23,196 nucleotides of DNA from a virus. The stretch spans positions 1-23,196 of the IMG/VR virus record IMGVR_UViG_3300044638_003116; one strand, given 5' to 3'. Shown here one piece after another: positions 1-8,100 of this stretch. The notes below the pieces were generated by a model. That model searched no databases, had not been told where the DNA came from, and saw only the letters and a program-made list of their open reading frames with translations. Within the stretch, counting starts at the first letter, position 1; each line of letters begins with the position of its first letter. A program made the translations under genes and the position numbers.

Positions 1-395
1 TAGATGACGTGTCTGGTACACAGCCTGTAGCTATTGATGCTTATATTCAGTCTTCTGACTTTGACATTGGTGATGGGCATAACTTTGGCTTTGTATGGCG
101 CATACTGCCTGACATTAACTTTAATGGCTCTAACGTCAATAATCCGTTTGTAACTATGCAGGTCAAACCTCGTAGGAACTCAGGTGCTCCCTATGGCACA
201 TCAGATGATCCAGAAGTTATAAGCGCAGACAACTTTGCTAATTCCGCTTCTTATGACATTCAAGAGTTTACAGGGCAGGTCTATACCCGCCTAAGAGGGC
301 GCCAGCTTGCTTTTAGAATTCAGTCAGACAGCCTTGGAGTTAAGTGGCAGCTAGGTAGTCCACGAATTGATATTCGCAACGACGGACGCAGATAA
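1..395 (+). CDS. Phage virion structural protein, C-terminal part (5' end outside window)
   Basis: The reading frame is open from the window edge (codons from base 3: D-D-V-S-G-T), so the GTG at 9 is probably not the true start and this is the last ~130 residues of a longer protein. No enzymatic motif is visible. The tail end, RGRQLAFRIQSDSLGVKWQL followed by GSPRIDIRNDGRR, resembles the C-terminus of tail/head-completion-type proteins that I recall from podovirus-like phages and aquatic viral contigs, a beta-rich domain ending in a basic R-x-D-G-R-R. It overlaps the next gene by one base (TAATG), which suggests translational coupling within the late structural operon. The virion role is inferred from family resemblance and neighbours; the exact structural position (tail tube, stabilisation or connector protein) cannot be told from this fragment. 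Confidence 0.6.
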   Translation, partial: DDVSGTQPVAIDAYIQSSDFDIGDGHNFGFVWRILPDINFNGSNVNNPFVTMQVKPRRNSGAPYGTSDDPEVISADNFANSASYDIQEFTGQVYTRLRGRQLAFRIQSDSLGVKWQLGSPRIDIRNDGRR

Positions 396-736
396 TGGCA
401 CAGGTACCCCTTCGTCCTTCACAAGCCCCCAATTTACTGATTGCACCAGTAGAGTACCGCCAGCTTTATCAAGATCAGATGAATAACGCCTTACGCCTGT
501 ACTTTAACCAAATTGACAACTTTACTCAAAACGTAACAGTGCCCGCTTCAGGTACTACGGCAAATAGACCCACGGAAAATCTACAGGTTGGGCAGTATTA
601 CTTTGATACAAGCCTTGGGTATCCGATCTATTGGAATGGTTCAGATTGGGTAAATGCCCTTGGAGAGCCCTTAATTTTCTTAACAGGCGTAAAAACAGTA
701 GGTAGATTAGGCACAGTAACGGTTACAACTGTCTGA
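395..736 (+). CDS. Small phage virion-associated protein (113 aa)
   Basis: The ATG at 395 shares one base with the previous stop (TAATG), which fixes the start. The first ~45 residues look helical (QLYQDQMNNALRLYFNQID). They are followed by a Thr/Asn-rich linker and the motif VGQYYFDTSLGYPIYWNGSDWVNALGEP. This 'YYFDTSLGYPIYWNG..WV' pattern is typical of short domains in phage tail-fibre or collar proteins, where an aromatic beta-hairpin displays or anchors a fibre. The last ~20 residues are Val/Thr-rich and probably beta-stranded. There are no cysteines, signal peptide or membrane segment. Its place between two virion proteins supports a structural role such as a small tail or fibre adaptor. 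I do not recognise a named family. Confidence 0.6.
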   Translation: MAQVPLRPSQAPNLLIAPVEYRQLYQDQMNNALRLYFNQIDNFTQNVTVPASGTTANRPTENLQVGQYYFDTSLGYPIYWNGSDWVNALGEPLIFLTGVKTVGRLGTVTVTTV

Positions 737-778
737 CAACATGATAAAGTACTACTTAAATTAGGCGAGGTATATCTT

Positions 779-2299
779 ATGGGAACCGGTGTAGGCGAGG
801 CGATGTTAATTGGGGCTGCTGTTGGCGGCGGCTCCTCTGCTCTTACGGGTGGCGACCCTCTAAAAGGTGCCCTGATAGGTGCTGCGGGGGGTGGTATTGG
901 TTCTGCTATTGGCGCTGCGGGTCAAGCTGTTGGTGCAGAAGCAGTTGCTGGTCAATTAGGAGTTCAAGGAGCTGCCACTGGGGCTAATTCACAAGCAGCT
1001 TTACTTGCTAATCAAAATGCTGGGTTTGGTTTAGAGGGGCTGAGATCAATTAGTGGCGCAGCGGCAACAGCTACACCTACAAGTGTAATCCCTTCGGGTT
1101 ACGAGATGTTTGAGCCGGCTATAGGACCTTCTATGGGGGCCCAAGCCCCAATACCCCAAACCTCAACTCCTTTCTCAATTAGAGACTTATTTAGCAAAGC
1201 CCCAACGCCAGACATTACAGGAAGCCCAGAGGCTCAAAAACAAGTTGCCCAAGCAACAGGTAAAAACATTTTTGGCTATATGCCCGGAGAAAAAGGGTTT
1301 TTGTCTGACCCTACGTTAGCCGCAATTGGTGGTGGTAGCGCCCTTTTAGGGAGAAAAGATTCTTCAGGTTTGCCTGGCGAAGAAGACTATGTAAGTAGTT
1401 TTGACCCATCTAAATTTATACGATCTACCCCAACATACGCCCCTGGAAGCGTGTATGTGCCTGAGTATAAAACTTATGCTGCCGAGGGTGGAATTATGCA
1501 AGCCTATCAAGCTGGTGGTCCTGTAGAGCGTATGTCTATGATGAACACGGCTATGAACCCCCAAGGCGGTATGTACCCCCAAGGCATGATTGATAAGACC
1601 CAGTATGCCACCCCTACCCAGCGCCCAGTAAGTGCTGAGATGGTAGATGAAGCCCCTGCCTATGAGCGGTCTAGCCCAATGCTAATGGCAGCTGGTGGTC
1701 AAATTCCAATAAGTTTACAAGGATCAGTTAATTTAAACCCAAATAGTATGGCTTCACAAGGATTTACAGGAGCAGCAACTAGCGGACCTGGTATGGCTCC
1801 ACAAGCAGTATTTCCAGGAGGACCTGGAGGAATCGGTATGCAACCACAACTAGCTGTTATGCCAAGGACAATGGCTGGTGGTGGTATTGCAGGAATCCTA
1901 GAAGGTGCAAAAGCCCAAGGATATACCCCTATGGAGTACGACCAAATCTATGGACGGGGTAATGCCTTACAGGAAATGCAGGCAGCCATGAAACGGGCTA
2001 AATACGCTAGTGGTGGCATTTCTTCATTAGGGGGCTACTCAGATGGCGGCAGAATGCTTAAAGGTCCTGGTGATGGCATGTCCGACTCTATTCCTGGCGT
2101 TATTGCTAATAAACAACCTGCCCGTTTAGCGGATGGTGAATTTGTAGTTCCTGCGGACGTGGTTAGTCATTTAGGTAATGGTTCTACCGATGCTGGTGCT
2201 AAGCAGTTATATGCCATGATGGACAAAGTACGTAAGGCTAGGACAGGTAAAAAGAAACAGGCTCCAGCAGTTAAAGCTAACCGATACATGCCTGCCTAA
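779..2299 (+). CDS. Gly/Ala-rich virion protein with Gly-zipper N-terminus and 'DGEFV' C-terminal module (candidate DNA-ejection protein)
   Basis: 506 aa, starting at ATG 779 behind GAGG eight bases upstream. Residues ~5-60 form a Gly/Ala zipper (GEAMLIGAAVGGG..., GALIGAAGGGIGSAIGAAGQ) able to insert into membranes. Residues ~100-425 are low-complexity, rich in Pro, Gly, Met and Gln, with scattered '[A/S]-x-GG-[IQRP]' motifs. From G429 comes the compact module GPGDGMSDSIPGVIANKQPA and then the DGEFVVP motif (from D452), ending in a basic tail (RKARTGKKKQ). Modules of the type 'SD.IPA.L..GEFV.pa..V..lG' recur in tail and internal virion proteins of many phages. Size, composition and position before two larger proteins suggest a role like T7 gp14 in forming the DNA-ejection conduit. 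That role is inferred; virion membership is better supported. The stop overlaps the next start (TAATG). Confidence 0.65.
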   Translation: MGTGVGEAMLIGAAVGGGSSALTGGDPLKGALIGAAGGGIGSAIGAAGQAVGAEAVAGQLGVQGAATGANSQAALLANQNAGFGLEGLRSISGAAATATPTSVIPSGYEMFEPAIGPSMGAQAPIPQTSTPFSIRDLFSKAPTPDITGSPEAQKQVAQATGKNIFGYMPGEKGFLSDPTLAAIGGGSALLGRKDSSGLPGEEDYVSSFDPSKFIRSTPTYAPGSVYVPEYKTYAAEGGIMQAYQAGGPVERMSMMNTAMNPQGGMYPQGMIDKTQYATPTQRPVSAEMVDEAPAYERSSPMLMAAGGQIPISLQGSVNLNPNSMASQGFTGAATSGPGMAPQAVFPGGPGGIGMQPQLAVMPRTMAGGGIAGILEGAKAQGYTPMEYDQIYGRGNALQEMQAAMKRAKYASGGISSLGGYSDGGRMLKGPGDGMSDSIPGVIANKQPARLADGEFVVPADVVSHLGNGSTDAGAKQLYAMMDKVRKARTGKKKQAPAVKANRYMPA

Positions 2300-2730
2300 T
2301 GGATTTAAAAATACAGCCAGTCGGAGTTAATTACGTAGCACAGACTTGGCCTTTTGTAGAAACATATTTGAAGGAAGCGTTAGAAAAAGGAGAGCCGGTA
2401 CCTGAGTGGAGCGACAATTACGACATTTCCCATGTGCAAGGATTTTTGACTTCTGGGATGTGGACGTTGTTAGTTGCTACAGATGATAGTAACCAAGTGC
2501 ATGGGGCAGCAACTGTGTCATTTGCTAATTATCCTAAGAACCGAGTCGCTTTTATAACGCTTATTGGTGGAAAATTAATATCTAATAAAGATACGTTTGA
2601 ACAGATGAGCAACATATTAAGACATGCAGGAGCAACAAAGATTCAAGGAATGGCTCGTCCCGCTATAGCCAGATTGTGGAAGCGGTATGGGTTTGAAGAA
2701 CGCACTACTTTGGTGGAAGTAAAACTATGA
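2299..2730 (+). CDS. GNAT-like protein (degenerate acetyltransferase fold)
   Basis: 143 aa. The ATG at 2299 overlaps the previous stop by one base, and its own stop overlaps the next start (ATGA at 2727), so all three are probably translated together. The predicted pattern of an N-terminal helix (YVAQTWPFVETYLKEALEKG), strands (WTLLVATDD, HGAATVSFANYP, RVAFITLIGGK), a helix and a last strand (GATKIQGMARPAIARLWKRYGFEERTTLVEV) fits the GNAT fold. The ending 'R-p-a-I-A-R-L-W-k-R-y-G-F-E' is the usual end of these phage GNATs. The canonical acetyl-CoA pyrophosphate loop (R/Q-x-x-G-x-G/A) is not visible; 'GGKLISNKDTF' occupies that place. It may therefore bind CoA poorly or not at all, or be a structural or chaperone derivative. 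Such proteins recur among late genes of podovirus-like phages. Fold moderately sure; activity unknown. Confidence 0.6.
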   Translation: MDLKIQPVGVNYVAQTWPFVETYLKEALEKGEPVPEWSDNYDISHVQGFLTSGMWTLLVATDDSNQVHGAATVSFANYPKNRVAFITLIGGKLISNKDTFEQMSNILRHAGATKIQGMARPAIARLWKRYGFEERTTLVEVKL

Positions 2731-5174
2731 GCATATTAAGATCAAAACACAGCGGTTGGACCTGGGAAGGTAAACGTACACCTTTTGGTGGTCCTAGTGG
2801 TGGTGGGGGTCCTCAACAAACTACTTCTTATCAAACAAACCTTCCTGAATATGCCAAGCCTTATGTAGAAACTATGTTGGGCGCTGCTCAGAAGCAGGCT
2901 TACAAATATGACCCCGAAGGCAATATTGTAGGTTTCCAACCCTATGTACCTTATGGTGCCACTGTAGGTCCTGGTGGGGAGATTACTAATACAGCACAAG
3001 AACAAGCAAAAGCAGCAGTGGCTGGGTTTAGTCCTATGCAGGAACGGGCATTTCAACAAACGGCAGATTTAAGAGTTCCTGGACAGTATGGAGTCGGCAG
3101 TCAATTTGTTGGTGCAGGCGGTATGGGTGCGGCGAATATTGCTCAACAAGCTGCTGGTATTGGGCAAGGATATTATGGGATGGCTACTAATCCTTTTGCT
3201 CAGCAATCGTTTATGTCGCCCTACATGCAAAATGTGGTGGATGTTCAAAAACAAGAAGCTACTAGGGATTATTTAAAAACGTTACCTAGCATGCAGGCAC
3301 AAGCTACTCGTCAAGGTGCGTTTGGTGGTTCTCGTTCTGCTATTGAAGCAGCTGAAGCTCGTCGTAATTTAGGCACTCAACTAGGTAGTATTCAAGCTCA
3401 AGGGTCACAAAAAGCGTTTGATGAAGCACAACGAAATATGCAATTTGGCGCTAATTTAGGTCTTCAAGGTTATGGCACTGCACTGCAAGGTACTGGGCAA
3501 TTAAGTCAAGCTGGTAGGTCATTAGCCGATATTGGTGGGCAAGAACTACAAGCTCGTCAAGGGATTATTGGTCTTCAATCTCAGGCTGGTGCACAGCAAC
3601 AAGCTCTTGAACAACAACGAGTTAATCAGGCTATTCAGAATTACGCTTTGCAACAACAAAACCCACAGATGCAGTTGTCTTTAATGAGCAGTTTGCTACG
3701 TGGTTTACCCCTTCAACAAGCTACTACCCAAACATATCAAGCGCCTCCTAGCACTGTTTCTCAGTTCGGTGGTCTTGGTGCCGCAGGTTTGGGTCTATAT
3801 GGTATGGGTCGCTCTGCCGGTATTTTTGGTAAAGAAGGTGGGCATGTTAGGAAGTTAGCTAGTGGTGGTATTACAGGGATGTCTAAAAAGGTGTTGTTAA
3901 ATCCTGAAGACTTTTCTACTCAACAAGTTAAGACTATGATTGACAAGGGTATGATTTCCCAGTTAGTCGGTACCCCTATTCTTGATGCCAAGATGAAAGA
4001 CGAGCAACGCATAAAACTTGTTCAAGCTGCCCAACAACCTAAACCTATTGATACTATCGCTGCTGATATTATGGCTAGAGCCGCAGCCAGCCAAGGTATT
4101 GATAATGCCCCAAGTAATCTACCTGTTATGTCCGCATTTGATGGTGGTATTGTCGCCATGGCTGATGGTGGTGAGGTAGAAAGATTTCAAAATAAAGGCG
4201 CAGTTATAACCAAAGATGATGAAGGCTACGATTTGCCGTATGACCCAAGCATGGGATTCCCAAGATATATTAAAGACCTACCTTCTTATATTGGTGCTAA
4301 AGCAGGACCGTTTTACAGGGGTATGAAAGAACAAATTAAAACTGGAAAAGTTACACCAGGTGCTACGTTTAATCCAGCTTTACAAGATCCTGGCGTCGCT
4401 CCTGTTACTCCTTCGCCCGCTCCTGTTGTTCCGGAACTTGCAAAACCACGAATACTTGACGAACCTAGAGCAAACGCAGCTGCACCCGCAGCTCCAACCC
4501 CTTCTGTTGCAGATACAGGTGGTAAGGGTATTGCCGATATTCTCAAGAGATTTGAAGAGACGCTTGGTAAGGGCGAACAAAGAGATACAGAAGCTAAAAA
4601 AATGGCTTTTTATTCTTCATTGGCTCAGCTTGGCTTTGGTGCTATGGGTGGTACTTCTCGTGACCCTTTTACTAATATTGGTCAAGCAGGTGCTCCAGCC
4701 ATAGCTTCTGGTATGAAAGCATTAACTGATATTGGAGGACGCCAAGAAAAACGTGGTCTTGCCCAGCTCCAAGCTGCTCTTGAAGGTGAAAAACTTAAAG
4801 CCGAATACAGCAAACTTGGCATGATGGCGCCGTATTATAGCTCTGCCGCCGCAGAAAATCTTGCTAAAGCTGATTTCTATAAAAAAGGTGGTGGTAAGGG
4901 TAATACTGGTTTTGGTATTCCTGCAGCAACTTCTCAAAAAATGTTACAAGATCGTTCTGCCGCTTTAGCTAATCCAATGAGTTCACCAATATTTAAATCT
5001 TTAGATCCAACAACTCAAAAGTTTTTAGAAAAAGCAGACAGAAATTCTCCGTCTTATAAAACTGCCATGGCAGAATTTATAAAAGCATATGATATGGAGA
5101 TGAATAGAAATATAAATTTTATAAGAACATTAGGAGGTAAAGGTAGCACAGCTTTACCTGGCGAAGAAAGTTAA
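2727..5174 (+). CDS. Large internal/ejection virion protein with 'GAFGGSR' motif
   Basis: 815 aa, starting at ATG 2727 (ATGA overlap). The N-terminal third holds 'PEYAKPYVETMLGAAQKQAY', 'GFSPMQERAFQQ' and 'SFMSPYMQNVVDVQKQEATR', then GAFGGSR at residues 197-203 followed by Ala/Gln-rich helices. I recall this combination from large internal or tail proteins of podovirus-like phages. A long Gln-rich helical region (~205-320) probably forms coiled coils. A short Gly-rich hydrophobic stretch (~346-366, FGGLGAAGLGLYGMG) could enter a membrane. The motifs EGGHVRKLASGG (from E370) and FDGGIVAMADGGEVERFQNK (from F471) echo the 'GG' motifs of the 506-aa protein upstream. A Pro/Ala linker (~550-600) leads to a helical C-terminal third. 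The placement suggests a T7 gp15-like ejection protein. No catalytic site was recognised. Confidence 0.65.
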   Translation: MSILRSKHSGWTWEGKRTPFGGPSGGGGPQQTTSYQTNLPEYAKPYVETMLGAAQKQAYKYDPEGNIVGFQPYVPYGATVGPGGEITNTAQEQAKAAVAGFSPMQERAFQQTADLRVPGQYGVGSQFVGAGGMGAANIAQQAAGIGQGYYGMATNPFAQQSFMSPYMQNVVDVQKQEATRDYLKTLPSMQAQATRQGAFGGSRSAIEAAEARRNLGTQLGSIQAQGSQKAFDEAQRNMQFGANLGLQGYGTALQGTGQLSQAGRSLADIGGQELQARQGIIGLQSQAGAQQQALEQQRVNQAIQNYALQQQNPQMQLSLMSSLLRGLPLQQATTQTYQAPPSTVSQFGGLGAAGLGLYGMGRSAGIFGKEGGHVRKLASGGITGMSKKVLLNPEDFSTQQVKTMIDKGMISQLVGTPILDAKMKDEQRIKLVQAAQQPKPIDTIAADIMARAAASQGIDNAPSNLPVMSAFDGGIVAMADGGEVERFQNKGAVITKDDEGYDLPYDPSMGFPRYIKDLPSYIGAKAGPFYRGMKEQIKTGKVTPGATFNPALQDPGVAPVTPSPAPVVPELAKPRILDEPRANAAAPAAPTPSVADTGGKGIADILKRFEETLGKGEQRDTEAKKMAFYSSLAQLGFGAMGGTSRDPFTNIGQAGAPAIASGMKALTDIGGRQEKRGLAQLQAALEGEKLKAEYSKLGMMAPYYSSAAAENLAKADFYKKGGGKGNTGFGIPAATSQKMLQDRSAALANPMSSPIFKSLDPTTQKFLEKADRNSPSYKTAMAEFIKAYDMEMNRNINFIRTLGGKGSTALPGEES

Positions 5175-5183
5175 GGAATATTT

Positions 5184-8100
5184 ATGCCACGAGTAGAAAT
5201 ACCGGGGATAGGAATTGTACGCTTTCCAGATAATATGTCTCGTGAAGACATCATGTCTCAAGCTACAGCCATGCAGCTTGAAGCTTCTAAACCACTATCA
5301 TATGATGCACGAGACTTACCTACTTCTGAACTAATTAAAGGTGGATTTAGTCGTGGTATTGAAGGGCTTAAAGGCACTGCGTTTGACCTGCTCCCTGCGT
5401 TAGGCGCTACTCTCATTGGAAAAGACAATTACGCTAAAGAACAATTAAAAGAATATAGCGAACGTATGGCTGCTGAAGAGGCAATTAATCCTACAGCGTA
5501 TAAATCTTATAAAGACGTTGGTAGCATAGGTCAAGCATTTGATTTTGCGGCTGAAACCATAGGTGAGGTTGGCCCTGATATTGCTTCATTCATGCTTGGT
5601 ACTGGTATTGGTACTATTGCTGGTAAACAAATTGCTAAAAAATCATTAGAAAGCACAATAAAAAAAGAAGCTAACGAATTTGCTACTAAAAAAGGATTTA
5701 ACAAAGAAGCTAAAGAAGATTACGCTGAACGTTTAGTAGCTCGTGCAAAAGCAGGGGCTATTGGTGCTAAAGCAAATGAAATTGGTGCTAATGTTGGATT
5801 AAAAACAGGTTTATACGGCACTTCTCTTGGTATTAATGTTCCCGATATTTTTAATAGTATTTATCAAGATACAGGCGAGTTAGCTCCCGGTATTGCATTA
5901 ACAATTGGTCCTTTAGTTGCAGCGTTAGATGCTTATTTACCTAACAAAATATTAGATCAACTTGGTTTAAAAGGTAAAGAACAATTAGCAGCTAGGATGT
6001 TAAAAAAATCAACCGTTGTACCAACCACTTTTAAACGAGCTTTTGCTGGAGAAATATTAAAAACTGGTGCTGGCGAAGCGTTAACTGAAGGTACACAAGA
6101 GGCATTAAGTAAATTTGCTTCTCAACTTGCAGGGGACAAAGACCCATTTTTTTCTAGTGAAAATGTCGACCAAATTATTACGGCTTCGTTAAAAGGTCTT
6201 GTTGGCGGTACCGTGTATGGTGCACCTGGCGCTGCATTTGACGCTAGACGAATAAAAGAACAAAGTTTAAGACAGCCTTTTACAGAAGAACCTCCTCCAA
6301 TAACTCCACTAGGCGCACAGCAAACACAGCCTGATTTGTTTGGTGAACAAGCTCCTGCTACTCCATATGATGCTCGTCAAGCTCAAGTAGATGCTGCTAT
6401 GCAAGCTGTAGCACCACAAGCTGCGGCACAACAAATACCACTAGATTTACAGGGGGGTATGACTCCTGAGCAACAAATAGTTGCGGAACGAGATCGTCAA
6501 AACCAAGAAATGAATCAGTTGTATATTGAGGAAGCACAACAACAATTACAACAAGCTAGAGAACGTGCAACCATTGCAAAAGAAATTCTTGATGAAGAGA
6601 TCTTCCTAACAGACGAGCGTGTTCGTCTTGGTGAGATTAAACGTACTGAAGCAGAGCGTATTAGTTTATTACTACCTATTATTAATAATCTAGAGCGTGG
6701 GACAGAAGACTCTATTAACCTATTCCAACAAGCTTTACGTAGTGCTGGTTACAACAACCTTGAGTTAACTGAAGCCGAACAAAGATTACTGCAAAGAGCA
6801 GACGACGTTAAAACCGCTATTGCTGCATCACTACAAGGTGAGTTAGACCTACAACAACTAGAGTATTCTGCAGCAAATCAACTTACCCCAGATATCACTG
6901 GTATCAAAGAAAAAGGTGAGAAAGGTCCAGCAGGTACACCGAGAGCAGAAGAACCCGGTCAACCTAGATTAGACTTTGGTCCTTTTAAAACACCTCGTGC
7001 TAAATCAGAACCAACAGTAGAAGCTGTGCCGGAAGCAGCGCCTAGTACAGTTTTAGATACTGATACGTTAGACAATACTGGGTTGCCTAAGCAGTCTGGG
7101 TATTATCGGCAACTTGTTAATAAAGATGTATCTAATCCTGAAGATCAAGAAGCTGTGCGTAATATATTGGTTGCTGTTAGGCAGAACCCGAACTTATCAC
7201 CATCTACCAAACAAGCTGTAGAGTCAATAGCAATCCAAGCGTTTAATGCACTGGCTACACAGCAAACATTCCTTGGTCCACGGGGTGGCATTTTAAAAGG
7301 AGCCGATTATGGAAGAGTACGATCTGGACCTACCGGTGGAGTTAGTGGAGCAGGCGTTCCTGTTCCTAGTGAGCAAGCACCGACTGAACCCGCCAAAAGA
7401 ACTAGAGCACCTAAACCACAAAGAGTGGATTCAACTACAGAACCTGTTGATAAGTCTGGAAGTGGAGAAAAGCTGCCAAGCAGTACATTAGAACCAAAGA
7501 AACAAATAACTCCACCGCCACCACCTGCAAAGAAAGTTGCTAAAGAACCTGAAAACATTCCTGTTAATGCATACACTAAAGCATTACGGAAGCGGATAGG
7601 TATCGTCAACGATAAGCTACGCACAGAAACAGATCCGACTGAAAAAGAACTGCTTAGAGACGAGCTTGAAGAACTTAAGCTAAATCTTAGTGACGCAGCT
7701 ATTAACCCACCAGAAGATGCAGAACCAGATACCGGAGGTAGATTCCGTACTGGTGAAGGTACGGGCATGGACAAAGCTGATGTACAGAAGTACATTGCAA
7801 ACGAAATTAAAGGTTGGAAGAATGCTCCACCCGTAAAAGTAATTGAAACTCAGAATCAACTACCTAAGTATCTGCAAGAACAGATTGAGAAAGAAAACAT
7901 AGTTAATCCCAAAGGTGTATGGGACCCACGCACTCAGTCCGTATTTCTTATCTCTAATAACTTAACTAATAATCACGATGCTACATACACTGTCCTGCAT
8001 GAAATCATAGGGCACTTTGGCTTACAGAAGATATTAGGTAGTAAGTTTGACAAGGTAATGGGTGATATTTATAACAGTAACAAAGCTGTTAAAGACCGTG

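Noticed and set aside
395-736. Diversity-generating retroelement variable region, considered because of the fibre-like 'YWNGSDWV' motif
   Set aside because: No reverse transcriptase, template repeat or second copy of this region was found in the window.
733-761. Possible promoter CTGACA...TTAAAT before the 506-aa virion gene
   Set aside because: The -10 matches only 4 of 6 bases and the gap is 42 bp within a late operon; too weak to report.
7307-7795. 162-aa ORF on the - strand rich in Ser and Gly
   Set aside because: It lies wholly inside the giant virion gene and its composition is the antisense of that gene's Pro/Thr-rich linker; no credible start signal or domain.
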